Below are positions 19,683 to 28,011 of a DNA stretch of 64,000 nt, piece by piece. This DNA comes from Arsukibacterium sp. MJ3. GTDB taxonomy: Bacteria > Pseudomonadota > Gammaproteobacteria > Enterobacterales > Alteromonadaceae. The stretch's first letter is position 1; each line of letters starts with the position of its first letter. The stretch spans positions 40,087 through 104,086 of the forward strand of contig NZ_LAHP01000015.1 in NCBI RefSeq assembly GCF_000987765.1, read 5' to 3'. The position numbers and the translations under genes were made by a program. The notes under the pieces are model-generated. The model had not been told where the DNA came from. It was given only the letters and a program-made list of their open reading frames with translations, and did not search any database.

Positions 19683-20932
19683 TGAAACTTGCTCGGCAAA
19701 GTTTGTTAAATCGCCGTGGCACGGCGTTGATGACTATATTTTCATTGGCAATCAGTTTGGTATTGTTATTTGGGATAGACCACTTGCGCAAAGAGGCCCG
19801 GCAAAGCTTTACCAGTACTATTGCTGGCACAGACTTAATTGTCGGCGCCCGTTCTGGTCAGCTTAATTTATTACTGTACTCGGTATTTCGCATAGGGAAT
19901 GCTACCGCCAATGTTAGTTGGGATACTTATCAGCGTATTAGCAAACATCCGCAAATTAGCTGGACTATTCCGTTATCGCTGGGCGATTCACACCGGGGGT
20001 ACCGGGTACTGGGTACCAATCAGGATTACTTTGAGCATTATCGTTATGCCAATAAGCAAACGTTACAGTTTGCTCAAGGCCAGCCTTTTAGCCACGTTTA
20101 TGACACCGTGCTTGGCGCAGAGGTTGCCAGTAAACTAGGCTACCAGTTAGGTGACAATATTACATTGGCCCACGGTATAGGTGTAGTGAGCTTTAGTGAA
20201 CATAAAGATAAACCTTTTACGGTTACCGGTATTTTAGCGCCGACGGGTACTCCGCTTGATCAAACTGTTCACGTTAGCTTAGAGGGAATTGAAGCTATTC
20301 ATCTGGATTGGCAGCAAGGTGCACCCATGCCCGGGCGAAAAGTAAGTGCAGAACAAGCGTTAACGCAAGATTTAACCCCTAAAGCCATTACCGCTTTTAT
20401 GGTTGGGCTGCAATCCCGGATGGCAACTTTTGTAGTGCAACGGCAAATCAACGAGTTTCGTGGCGAGGCGTTATCGGCAATTTTACCGGGTGTGGCATTA
20501 GCTGAACTGTGGCAAATGCTTAGTATGGTAGAGAATTTATTGTTATTAATAACCTTGTTGGTATTGGTAGCCGGCTTAGTGGGTATGATGACAACATTAC
20601 TGGCATCGATGAAAGAGCGGCAACGTGAAATGGCCATTTTACGTGCGGTAGGGGCGCATCCCTGGTATTTGTTTGTGCTTATCCAGTTAGAAGTATTGCT
20701 CTTAACGCTAACCGCTATGTTGCTGGCAGCCATTACCTTAGTGATCGCGTTATGGGGGTTGCAAGATACCCTGGCCAGCCAATATGGTTTGTTTATTAAA
20801 ATTAATCCGTTTAGTTTGCAAACTCTTTACTGGGCCGGCGCTATTGTATTAGCCAGTGCGGTAATGGCTTGTATTCCGGCGTTTACTGCCTATCGGCGGG
20901 CACTAAATGATGGTTTAGCTATTCGGTTGTAA
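19676..20932 (+). CDS. ABC transporter permease (FtsX/MacB-like)
   Basis: Permease subunit, 418 residues. The N-terminal helix (about 15-35) is followed by a large periplasmic domain (about 40-280), then three C-terminal transmembrane helices (about 285-305, 330-360, 380-400). The GLVGMMTTLLASMKERQREMAILRAVGAHPWYLF block is the FtsX/MacB coupling region. The gene starts within the end of the ATPase gene. With the ATPase, the His-rich protein and the DUF3299 protein it makes up a likely zinc-handling system. Transport direction cannot be read from sequence. Confidence 0.85.
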   Translation: MLMKLARQSLLNRRGTALMTIFSLAISLVLLFGIDHLRKEARQSFTSTIAGTDLIVGARSGQLNLLLYSVFRIGNATANVSWDTYQRISKHPQISWTIPLSLGDSHRGYRVLGTNQDYFEHYRYANKQTLQFAQGQPFSHVYDTVLGAEVASKLGYQLGDNITLAHGIGVVSFSEHKDKPFTVTGILAPTGTPLDQTVHVSLEGIEAIHLDWQQGAPMPGRKVSAEQALTQDLTPKAITAFMVGLQSRMATFVVQRQINEFRGEALSAILPGVALAELWQMLSMVENLLLLITLLVLVAGLVGMMTTLLASMKERQREMAILRAVGAHPWYLFVLIQLEVLLLTLTAMLLAAITLVIALWGLQDTLASQYGLFIKINPFSLQTLYWAGAIVLASAVMACIPAFTAYRRALNDGLAIRL

Positions 20933-20948
20933 GCAAGGTTAATGGCCG

Positions 20949-21944
20949 CTAGCCGGTCATGATCAGTTGTTGCTGCATCCAGCGTAAGGTAGTGCCCATG
21001 TCATAAGCGCGTGGCAACGCTTTTGCAGGCATACTAGCATCGGCGGTTACCTGAAAAGTAAAGGCATAATTTTCGCGCAGTCCCATTCGCAAATCACTAA
21101 GGATTAAGTTGTCTCCTTGTTGCTCTAAACCATAGAAACCATGACTAAACGCGGCAATGCGCGCTATATCAGGGTGTGACGCATGGCGCTGCCGCAACTC
21201 GATGTTTTGTGGATAAAACTGATACTGAATATCCCGTGTACCATTAAGTAAACTGTAAAAACCTTCATAGTATCCGTGCTCCGTCATAATCAAAATACGC
21301 CACAGTAGCGTGTTGAAAGGGGTCGGCGTTACCAGCACACGCTGTGTTATGGGTAAGTTCTGAGAACTCTGCACTGTCGGCGCTGGCAGCAACGCCTTGG
21401 CGCGTTGCAGTACCATTTGCTGGGCACTAAAACTCCACAGTAAATACAGTGATGACACGGTAAGGCCCCATGCCGACGCTTTAATGCTCCGTTTGGGTTT
21501 GCTCATAGCGAAAATCAGGCCAGCCAATAGCGGTAAGGTGTATAACGGGTCAATAATAAAAATACTGCCAATCCCAAATGGGGTGTCAGTAAATGGCAAG
21601 CCAAGCCTTGTGCCATAAATGGTCATAACATCCAATAACGGGTGAGTGATTAGTACCAGGCTAATAGCCAGTAACCAACGCGGATAAAGTTGTTGTTGCC
21701 GCTGAAGAATACAGACTAACCAGGCAAGTAGCGGGCTGAACAAGGCTAAGTAAAAAGGGGCGTGGGTATGAGCACGATGGCTAACCATGTTAGCTATTGC
21801 ATCACCAGCGTCGAACAAGACATCGAGATCAGGTAAGGTGCCAGCAACGGCTCCCCACAGCATTGCTTGTTTCAGCGGTACGCTACGACCCATAAACAAT
21901 GTGCTTACTGCTGCACCTAAACAAATCTGACTTAATGAATCCAT
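20949..21944 (-). CDS. YdjM-like membrane-bound metal-dependent hydrolase
   Basis: Inner-membrane protein of the DUF457/YdjM family (331 residues). The conserved N-terminal blocks are DSLSQICLGAAVS, AGTLPDLDVL and SHRAHTHAP, with His and Asp residues that are proposed metal ligands; HPLLDVMTIYGTRLGLPF follows. Four to five membrane helices run to about residue 190, then a soluble C-terminal domain with no assignment. It converges on the ABC permease gene with 16 bases between stops. Family members are called metal-dependent hydrolases, but activity is weakly supported. No LexA-type box was found upstream. Confidence 0.7.
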   Translation of the reverse strand: MDSLSQICLGAAVSTLFMGRSVPLKQAMLWGAVAGTLPDLDVLFDAGDAIANMVSHRAHTHAPFYLALFSPLLAWLVCILQRQQQLYPRWLLAISLVLITHPLLDVMTIYGTRLGLPFTDTPFGIGSIFIIDPLYTLPLLAGLIFAMSKPKRSIKASAWGLTVSSLYLLWSFSAQQMVLQRAKALLPAPTVQSSQNLPITQRVLVTPTPFNTLLWRILIMTEHGYYEGFYSLLNGTRDIQYQFYPQNIELRQRHASHPDIARIAAFSHGFYGLEQQGDNLILSDLRMGLRENYAFTFQVTADASMPAKALPRAYDMGTTLRWMQQQLIMTG

Positions 21945-21987
21945 AACAGCTATCTGTTAATAAAAGATCAATAGTATACGCTGTGTA

Positions 21988-22836
21988 TCAGGCGCTGGCC
22001 CACTGTACATCGGCATCGTCATTTAACTGTTTGGTTATAATCGCTTGTTCGGGCACAGTTAACAACTGGAGACTTAAGGTTTGCATAAGTTGCCGGTATT
22101 CAGGTTGTAAATTGGCAATAACTTGCCGGCCATCTAAATAATAAGGGGCTCGCTTACCATTAAACTCGATTATTTCACCAATAAGGGTAAAGTTAATACC
22201 AATTCGTTGCAGTATTCTGGCAAGGCTCGGCTCAATGCTGACAAAACCATGGTAATAACCTTTTTCTAAGCATAGTGCAGTTGCCATCAAATAAAGGCCT
22301 ATAGCAATAAAACGGTTAAAAGGTTGACTGATACTATTTAAAGCGGGCAAATCTTTAGCTGTGGCGTCTTTCAGGCGGCGCCTAAACTTGGCAGCCACCG
22401 CTAATCGTGATATTTCACAGACATGTTGCCGTGGAAAACATTGCGGCATTAAATGGGGGGCAGTAAAGCGACCAGCAAAGTACTGTTCAATGGGCAACGG
22501 TGCCGGTTCTTGCTCTTGTTCGCAATGAATTAGCCTGACAGTGCCGGCTATTTCTCCGCTATGAGCTTCCGCCAGACTGCAATGTAATGCCCGTGTGTCA
22601 AAAGCATCCTGCTCCAAGCCGGAAGGTTGGCAAGGTTCAAAGCGAAGTTCTTCACAATACACTTTGTGGCGTAATTGAAAAACTTTATGCTTTTCCTGAT
22701 GGCAAATGGCTTGAGAGGCTTTAAAAAAAGTACTGAACTCAGATAAGTCATGTTGTTGAACCGGACGCTCTGGTGATATTTTTGGTACAAAAATTTCTTG
22801 CTCCGGCTTTTTAGACGTCGGATTAAACCCTGTCAT
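21988..22836 (-). CDS. PEP-CTERM/exosortase-associated acyltransferase
   Basis: GNAT-fold, LuxI-like N-acyltransferase of the PEP-CTERM/exosortase-associated class, 282 residues. The N-terminal block VFQLRHKVYCEELRFEP corresponds to the autoinducer-synthase-like RxxVYcxE region. Next are IAGTVRLIHCEQ and CEISRLAVAAKFRRR, then ALCLEKGYYHGFVSIEPSLARILQRIGI. Such genes normally occur in genomes with exosortase and PEP-CTERM proteins; one PEP-CTERM protein is encoded at 53539-54531. It is a single gene; the neighbours do not include exosortase. Substrate unknown. Confidence 0.75.
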   Translation of the reverse strand: MTGFNPTSKKPEQEIFVPKISPERPVQQHDLSEFSTFFKASQAICHQEKHKVFQLRHKVYCEELRFEPCQPSGLEQDAFDTRALHCSLAEAHSGEIAGTVRLIHCEQEQEPAPLPIEQYFAGRFTAPHLMPQCFPRQHVCEISRLAVAAKFRRRLKDATAKDLPALNSISQPFNRFIAIGLYLMATALCLEKGYYHGFVSIEPSLARILQRIGINFTLIGEIIEFNGKRAPYYLDGRQVIANLQPEYRQLMQTLSLQLLTVPEQAIITKQLNDDADVQWASA

Positions 22837-23158
22837 CGTTATGCCCTAAAAGTGATAGTGTTTTTAAGCCTATCAACTAAAGTTACGGTTTATGTTTATT
22901 TATGCTTTGCCTGATAAGACATAACAGTCCGTGCTAAAGTATCAGGGCACTTCATTGTGCTCAGGTGTAATAACTATGCAGATGATAAAGCGATGCGTCA
23001 AATCTGAAATACGCCAATTTGTTTCAATTACAGCTAATTTCGTAATAGTTATTTGATTTTACAGATGTTAATTTTGAATTTTTTTTTATTCATTCTAGGG
23101 TAATAAACTAAGTTTTAGCGTATCAAACATTACTTTAAGCAATAAATGGTAGGAAAAC
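22837..23158. other. Intergenic region between acyltransferase and arfB
   Basis: 322 bases between divergent genes, AT-rich, with no RNA gene recognised. It should hold the promoters of both neighbours. A possible 26-codon ORF (ATG at 22976, preceded by AGGTG) was seen but has no support. No clear operator or hairpin was found. Confidence 0.4.
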
Positions 23159-23578
23159 GTGGCAATTACAATATCAAGCAGTGTCAGCATCGCGGACAGC
23201 GAATTGGAGTGGCAATTTATCCGTGCCTCAGGCGCTGGCGGTCAGCATGTTAATAAGGTGGCGACTGCAGTGCAAATTATATTTGATATTGTGGCGTCTA
23301 CACTGCCTGAATTTTATAAGCATCGGCTGCTAAACCGGAGTGATCACCGTATCAGCAAAAGCGGCAAAGTAATTATTAAGTGCCAGCAAAGCCGCAGCCA
23401 GGAGATGAACCGCGAGATGGCGCTGGCGCAATTTATTGAGTTGGTGCAGTCGGTTGCCAAGGTTCAGAAAAAACGGGTAGCAACTAAGCCCACCTTCGGC
23501 AGTATGCAACGCCGTTTAGAAGGAAAAAAACAGCGCAGTAAAACCAAAGCGTTGCGCCAAGGCAAGCCAGAGCAGTAA
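23159..23578 (+). CDS. arfB: Alternative ribosome-rescue factor ArfB
   Basis: Releases stalled ribosomes by hydrolysing peptidyl-tRNA without a codon in the A site. The 139-residue protein has the catalytic GGQ at 27-29 within RASGAGGQHVNKVATAVQI. The C-terminal tail is long and basic (RKPTFGSMQRRLEGKKQRSKTKALRQGK-like), as needed to enter the empty mRNA channel. It starts with GTG at 23159 after AGGAAAAC. It lies close to ssrA and smpB, the trans-translation genes, separated from ssrA only by an amidohydrolase gene. A decayed copy of the ssrA terminator follows its stop. Confidence 0.9.
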   Translation: MAITISSSVSIADSELEWQFIRASGAGGQHVNKVATAVQIIFDIVASTLPEFYKHRLLNRSDHRISKSGKVIIKCQQSRSQEMNREMALAQFIELVQSVAKVQKKRVATKPTFGSMQRRLEGKKQRSKTKALRQGKPEQ

Positions 23579-23590
23579 ATTGCGTCTCAT

Positions 23591-23652
23591 TTTTTAAAGC
23601 AGAAAAGACAAAGGCTACCTCGCAGTGGCCTATGGCTTTGTGTGGTGGCGCT
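23591..23652. repeat. Partial copy of the ssrA 3' end and terminator
   Basis: About 60 bases closely match 25891-25952: TTTTTTAAA, GCAGAAAAG, AAAGGCxACC, GTGGCCT and CTTTGTGTGGTGG occur in the same order and spacing, with a few mismatches and indels. The match runs through the ssrA terminator into the last bases of mature tmRNA (CCACCA on the minus strand), then stops. In this copy the hairpin has mismatches (AAAGGCTACC against AGTGGCCTAT). It lies between arfB and the amidohydrolase gene and looks like a duplicated attachment site or a duplicated gene end. Confidence 0.65.
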
Positions 23653-23679
23653 ATATGACTTGCGTAATTTAAAATGTTG

Positions 23680-25749
23680 TTAGTTGGCTTGATGCACAAA
23701 TGGCACATCAGTGAAGGGTTTAATGCCAAATTCAGGATAAACTTGAGACGGAAAATAAATCTGTCCATCTTTAGATACCATTGATACGCTTTTAATTGCG
23801 CGTAAGTCGTCTAATGGATTGCCCGGTACTAAGAAAAAATCGGCTAGTTTGCCTACTTCAATACTACCTAATTGCTCACCGTAAGCTAAGTAGTTAGCCA
23901 TGTCGTAAGAAGCTCGGCGTAAAACCTGCGCATTTGACATACCTATCTTTGAGAACAATTCTAACTCACGATGTAGCTCAAATGCGCCGCCTAAATCTGT
24001 GCCGGGAACGATAAAAATACCGCGTTTGTGCATTAGGCTTAAAGTAGCCAGGATTTTATCAAAAGCTGCTTTATAGGCTTTGTCTTCTGAGTCATCCGCT
24101 ACATTCAACAGTGCTTGTTTGGCTGAGCGCTGCACACCAATAGGCATGTTATCAACGTAATCAACCATGCCAATTCTCGTTTCGCCGTTTCGGCCGGTGA
24201 GCCCAAATTCATGTATCACCATAGTTGGGTCGATGGCAATTTTTTTATCGACCATAATATCAAGAGAGGTTTTAACCGCTTCGCTATCAAGATCTAAATC
24301 TGCAAAGCGTTTCATGCCGGTGATCCGAAATAAGGTACGGGTGTCTTCTTCTCTATCCAGAACCCAGCTCAACATAAGCTGATTAATATGCGTTATTTCG
24401 TCGTAGCCGCTGAGCATCATTTCATCAACTTTGGAAAATGCTGGAATGTGACCTGCCACCCGCATGCCGTGTTTTTTAGCTTCAGCCACCATTGCTGGCA
24501 CCCACTCACCTTTAATGGAGCTATAAATTTTAATCTGATGATAGCCGCCGCGTTCAGCATACATTTTAATTAGATCTACCGCTTCTTGTTCGGTTGAAGC
24601 CAGCTCGCCAGTGGCGTTAGAAAATGGGCTTTTACCTTCGATAAATGCACTTTTTGTGATGCGGGGACCAATTAAAATATGGCGTTCGATTTTATCTTCT
24701 AAGGCTTCAAGTACTTCCTTTTCATTGCCCATATCACGGACGGAGGTAATGCCGGCCATTACATTTAGCAATGCGTCATCGTCACTCATGTGAGCGTGCA
24801 TTTCAAACAAACCTGGAATAAGTGTGCCACCATTGCCTTCAATTACTACTTCGTCCGGAGAAGGTGTTTGCACTATTGCCTCAATTGCAGCAATTTTGTT
24901 TTGGTTTAACAGCACTGATTTAGGCGGGGAAAGCGATAACGTCTGTGGTTCAAAAATCCGTACATTATTGATGCGCACCGGTTTATCAAATATATTGGTG
25001 GCGCGCTTTGCAATCTTTTCAAAGCGAGATGCATTTAAGTCTGCTGCCAGTTCACGTAGTTTCTGGTCTTCACTGAGCAAGTCATTTTGAAGAAGCGTGA
25101 AGCGAGGAGTCAAATATGCAAGCATTTGCCCTTCGCTATTAAGTGCAATATAGCTGGGGTCTAAGTTAATACCTGAAATTGCATAAATGCTGGCGTCGAT
25201 AGGCGTGTCTGTTTTTGTGCTTTGTAAAGCAATCGTATCAAGTTTATCTATTCTAAGCTCTCCGCCAGGTAACGCTGGCAATGTATTGTCCTGTCTATTT
25301 AGCAGGGCATTCGCATAAATATAAAGCGAATAAGGGCTTGCATTTTGTGCGACATAAATCGAGTTACCTGAGAAGGTTGCTTTACCACCGCCAGCTGCAT
25401 CTTGCCAGGATGCGCTAGCGTCACTGGCAACAAAAAATTCATCAACGGTATTACCAAACACGGTTTTGCCAGTAATTTTCCATTCTAAAGGTAATCCGTC
25501 GTCAGAAAGCCGAAGGGTCTCTACGCTACTGGCACCGCGACCGTTGTTGCTAAATCCATAATCAATACTTAGTTCATTATTCAATCTTTCTATTTTGAGT
25601 GCACCAACATTGTTGCCGCCAATTAACACAGCATAGTGTTCACTGCTTTGTTTTGACACTTGCGCACTGTCTTGCGCTACCGGCTTATTTGAAGGTGAGC
25701 AGCCAAATAAGCTAAAACACAATATGCTTAGCATAATGTACTTAAACAT
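23680..25749 (-). CDS. Amidohydrolase-family lipoprotein
   Basis: Predicted outer-envelope lipoprotein of 689 residues. The signal peptide ends in LFG-Cys17. An N-terminal region (about 35-250) is of unknown type, possibly beta-rich. The amidohydrolase domain starts near 255: IPGLFEMHAHM has the metal-binding HxH at 318 and 320, followed by AGITSVRDMG, then KIYSS, AGHIPAF and THINQ blocks carrying the later metal residues, and GTDLGG with the catalytic Asp. The C-terminal LGSIEVGKLADFFLVPGNPLDD block is typical of imidazolonepropionase-like amidohydrolases. Substrate unknown. The gene sits between the ssrA 3' end and a duplicate of that end. Confidence 0.8.
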   Translation of the reverse strand: MFKYIMLSILCFSLFGCSPSNKPVAQDSAQVSKQSSEHYAVLIGGNNVGALKIERLNNELSIDYGFSNNGRGASSVETLRLSDDGLPLEWKITGKTVFGNTVDEFFVASDASASWQDAAGGGKATFSGNSIYVAQNASPYSLYIYANALLNRQDNTLPALPGGELRIDKLDTIALQSTKTDTPIDASIYAISGINLDPSYIALNSEGQMLAYLTPRFTLLQNDLLSEDQKLRELAADLNASRFEKIAKRATNIFDKPVRINNVRIFEPQTLSLSPPKSVLLNQNKIAAIEAIVQTPSPDEVVIEGNGGTLIPGLFEMHAHMSDDDALLNVMAGITSVRDMGNEKEVLEALEDKIERHILIGPRITKSAFIEGKSPFSNATGELASTEQEAVDLIKMYAERGGYHQIKIYSSIKGEWVPAMVAEAKKHGMRVAGHIPAFSKVDEMMLSGYDEITHINQLMLSWVLDREEDTRTLFRITGMKRFADLDLDSEAVKTSLDIMVDKKIAIDPTMVIHEFGLTGRNGETRIGMVDYVDNMPIGVQRSAKQALLNVADDSEDKAYKAAFDKILATLSLMHKRGIFIVPGTDLGGAFELHRELELFSKIGMSNAQVLRRASYDMANYLAYGEQLGSIEVGKLADFFLVPGNPLDDLRAIKSVSMVSKDGQIYFPSQVYPEFGIKPFTDVPFVHQAN

Positions 25750-25890
25750 AAGAACAGCCTGTAGTAATGTTTATAATTGTCCAGTATTGCACAGCTTTTC
25801 AAAAAGACAATAAGCAGAATTAGCAATAAATTCACTACGATTCAATGCTTAAGCTATTTTTAGTTAGCAGATAATCGCTTGCTAAAATGG

Positions 25891-25942
25891 TTTTTTAAAA
25901 GCAGAAAAGCAAAGGCCACCTTGCGGTGGCCTTTGCTTTGTG
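25891..25942 (-). terminator. ssrA transcription terminator
   Basis: Perfect hairpin AAAGGCCACC / GGTGGCCTTT with a four-base loop (25911-25934), followed on the minus strand by a TTTGC segment and further T residues. It lies directly downstream of the mature tmRNA 3' CCA. A decayed copy is at 23591-23652. Confidence 0.8.
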
Positions 25943-26303
25943 TGGTGGAGCTGGGGGGAGTTGAACCCCCGTCCGAAAAACCTACATCGTCGGTACTACA
26001 TGCTTAGCACATTCATTTAGTTAACCCTCTGAGCGCCGAATGGCAGGCTATCGTCGGGCGAGCCTGATTGGTTTTAACGTGTTGTCTCCAGGCGAAGACG
26101 CTACGCGATTCTGTTAGGGGTGATCTTCCAGAGTCTCAGCTTACAGACATGCATAAGGGGAAGAGCTCTCTACTGCCTATTAAGCAGCGAGTGCGTAGTT
26201 TTCGTCGTTTGCGACTAGTTTTTTGCGGTTTTTTTACGAGGCCTACCGCACCTCGGCATGCACCTAGGAGTTCGTGAATCCCGTCGAATCCAGTATCAGC
26301 CCC
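25943..26303 (-). ncRNA. ssrA: Transfer-messenger RNA (tmRNA)
   Basis: Rescues stalled ribosomes and tags the nascent peptide. The 361-base molecule starts GGGGCTGATACTGGATTCGA (complement of 26284-26303) and ends in the T-arm/acceptor segment GGGGGTTCAACTCCC...AGCTCCACCA (3' end at 25943). The tag reading frame is at 26180-26212: resume codon GCA, tag ANDENYALAA then TAA, the same decapeptide as in E. coli; with the charged Ala it is AANDENYALAA. The length is close to the usual 363. A promoter is seen at 26343-26371. smpB lies upstream on the same strand. Confidence 0.97.
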
Positions 26304-26342
26304 GAATTCTTTGGTGTTACACTTACACATTAGTGTTTCAAG

Positions 26343-26371
26343 ATTATACGCTTGTTACCTGTTTATCACAA
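26343..26371 (-). promoter_or_regulatory. ssrA promoter
   Basis: On the minus strand TTGTGA (26371-26366), a 17-base spacer, and a perfect TATAAT (26348-26343). It lies about 40 bases before the mature tmRNA 5' end, leaving a short 5' leader to be processed. Confidence 0.75.
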
Positions 26372-26497
26372 GGACCTATCGCATGGAACTGTTAAAAAGG
26401 TAAAAGCACTTTTACTCGTTATAATGTCATTAACACTGTAACACAGCCATTAGATGGGGTGGGGCAATAATAGTTTCAACCATAATATAAAAAATGT

Positions 26498-26977
26498 TTA
26501 ACGCTTACTGTGTTTCATCATCCGTTCTTTTTCACGCGACCAATCACGGTCTTTAATATCATCGCGTTTATCATGCTGCTTTTTACCTTTGGCCAGATGA
26601 AACTCTACTTTAACCCAACAGGCTTTCCAATACATAGCAGTAGCAATCAGGGTGTAGCCATCACGTTCTTTCAAACCGATAAGCTTCATTAATTCACGTT
26701 TGTTAAGCAGTAGTTTGCGACTGCGATCCGGATCACAAATGACATGGCTGGAAGCGCTTTTTAACGCTTGAATTTGTGCACCAAACAGAAAGGCTTCGCC
26801 ATCTTTAAGAATAACGTAAGCGTCAGACAAATTTACTTTGCCTTCGCGGATACTTTTTACTTCCCAGCCCTGCAAACTAATACCTGCCTCGTACCTGTCT
26901 TCCAGGAAATATTCATGGCGGGCTTTTTTGTTTTGCGCGATGGTGCCGTCTTTATTACTTGATTTTTTTTTGCTCAT
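26498..26977 (-). CDS. smpB: SsrA-binding protein SmpB
   Basis: Binds tmRNA and brings it to stalled ribosomes. At 159 residues it has the usual length. Recognisable blocks are [40 protein letters not shown] and [25 protein letters not shown], then the basic C-terminal tail ([26 protein letters not shown]), which folds in the mRNA channel. ssrA lies downstream on the same strand about 195 bases later with its own promoter. It is divergent from ratA, the gammaproteobacterial arrangement. Confidence 0.96.
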   Translation of the reverse strand: MSKKKSSNKDGTIAQNKKARHEYFLEDRYEAGISLQGWEVKSIREGKVNLSDAYVILKDGEAFLFGAQIQALKSASSHVICDPDRSRKLLLNKRELMKLIGLKERDGYTLIATAMYWKACWVKVEFHLAKGKKQHDKRDDIKDRDWSREKERMMKHSKR

Positions 26978-27050
26978 AATTCGCTATTTCTGCTCAGGCT
27001 AAAACCGGGTACGCTGCTCTATATCCCGATACGGCCATGCAATGCCGGCC

Positions 27051-27078
27051 TTGTTGCCTCGCGTTATTCTGTTACAAT
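27051..27078 (+). promoter_or_regulatory. Probable ratA promoter
   Basis: TTGTTG, a 16-base spacer and TACAAT at 27073-27078. It lies 26 bases before the ratA start codon, with AAGGGGAGTG as the ribosome binding site. Confidence 0.5.
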
Positions 27079-27104
27079 CAGCAGCGAGTTTAAGGGGAGT
27101 GAGT

Positions 27105-27548
27105 ATGCCACAAATTGAGCGCAGTTCCTTGGTTTTTTACAGTGCGCAGCAAATGTTTGACCTGGTAAATGCCATACCAGATTACCCACAGTTTTTGCCT
27201 GGCTGTACATCAGCTGATATTTTAAGCCAGTCAGATAATGAGATGGTGGCGAAGTTGCAGGTTTCCAAGGCGGGTATTGGCCAATCTTTTACTACCCGCA
27301 ATATTTTATACCCCCATGAACGAATTGAGTTACAGCTGGTCGATGGTCCTTTTAAGCGATTGCAGGGTAACTGGCACTTTTCGCCAATTAACGAACATTC
27401 TTGTAAAGTAATATTGCGTCTTGAATTTGAATTTACCAATGGGCTGGTGCAGTTTGCTTTTGGTAAAGTGTTTTCTGAACTGGCGGCGGCCATGGTGAAT
27501 GCTTTTTCACAACGGGCGAAAGTGGTTTACGGGGCCAATCATGGCTGA
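27105..27548 (+). CDS. ratA: RatA/COQ10-type START-domain protein
   Basis: Polyketide cyclase/START-like family protein, 147 residues from ATG 27105; an upstream in-frame ATG at 27042 is less likely since AAGGGGAGTG precedes 27105. The block MPQIERSSLVFYSAQQMFDLVNAIPDYPQFLPGC matches the RatA/COQ10 family, followed by LQVSKAGIGQSFTTRN and LVDGPFKRLQGNWHF. In E. coli RatA was described as a toxin that blocks 70S assembly, but relatives bind quinone-type lipids; the gene is conserved and probably has a housekeeping role. It overlaps ratB by 8 bases. Confidence 0.88.
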   Translation: MPQIERSSLVFYSAQQMFDLVNAIPDYPQFLPGCTSADILSQSDNEMVAKLQVSKAGIGQSFTTRNILYPHERIELQLVDGPFKRLQGNWHFSPINEHSCKVILRLEFEFTNGLVQFAFGKVFSELAAAMVNAFSQRAKVVYGANHG

Positions 27549-27873
27549 ACCGCTAACAATAGAAGTGGCTTACGCTCTGCCTGCACAGCAAAGTTTGCTT
27601 ACCCTGGCAGTAATGCCTGGTAGCACGGTGCAGCAGGTTATTGAGCAGTCTGGTATTTGCCAGCAGTATCCTGAGATAGATTTAACCAGCCAGAAGGTGG
27701 GGGTGTGGAGCCGGCCGGTTAAGCTTGATGAGCAGGTTAAAGACGGTGATAGGATTGAAATTTACCGACCGTTAATTGCTGATCCAAAAGACTTACGTCG
27801 CCGCCGGGCTGAAAAAGCGAAAGATGAAGGCCGGGCAGACAAAGTGACGGGTGGGCGTAAGCAAGAACATTAA
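27541..27873 (+). CDS. rnfH: RnfH/RatB ubiquitin-fold protein
   Basis: RnfH-family protein (also called RatB), 110 residues from ATG 27541, inside the end of ratA. The family block IEVAYALPAQQSLLTLAVMPGSTVQQVIEQSG and VGVWSRPVKLDEQVKDGDRIEIYRPLIADPKDLRRRRAEKAK is clear; the latter is the RnfH signature ending in a basic tail. The fold is beta-grasp, ubiquitin-like. It forms the second gene of the ratA operon, as in E. coli. Its precise function is uncertain; an older antitoxin label is not supported by sequence. Confidence 0.88.
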   Translation: MAEPLTIEVAYALPAQQSLLTLAVMPGSTVQQVIEQSGICQQYPEIDLTSQKVGVWSRPVKLDEQVKDGDRIEIYRPLIADPKDLRRRRAEKAKDEGRADKVTGGRKQEH

Positions 27874-27892
27874 TAAAGTTTACTAAATCAGA

Positions 27893-27974
27893 TTACCCAT
27901 AACGACACGTCTTAAGCCTTTCTATGGCGGCTCGCTTCAGCCCGTCAGCGGCTTCAACGGTCGTTTTAGGGTAA
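27893..27974. repeat. Imperfect long hairpin between rnfH and bamE
   Basis: The arms TTACCCATAACGAC (27893-27906 region) and GTCGTTTTAGGGTAA (27960-27974) are inverted with one or two mismatches, with further partial pairing inside (GTCTTAAGCC against GGCTTCAACG). It sits between convergent genes and could act as terminator or be a small repeat element. No T-tract follows. Confidence 0.4.
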
Positions 27975-28011
27975 ACTTATTCTTTGTTAGTGTTTTTGTA
28001 ACGTAGATTTA

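Noticed and set aside
22976..23056. 26-codon ORF with AGGTG upstream, between the acyltransferase gene and arfB
   Set aside because: Too short, no recognisable sequence, and in the promoter region of arfB. There was nothing beyond the start signal to support it.
26068..26330. Open reading frames on both strands inside the tmRNA gene
   Set aside because: The whole segment is explained by ssrA, including the tag frame at 26180-26212. The longer frames have no ribosome binding site.
27105..27873. RatA-RatB as a toxin-antitoxin module
   Set aside because: The pair is part of the conserved gammaproteobacterial housekeeping block (smpB to recN). RatA belongs to the COQ10/START family and RnfH is ubiquitin-like; nothing in the sequence shows toxin behaviour.
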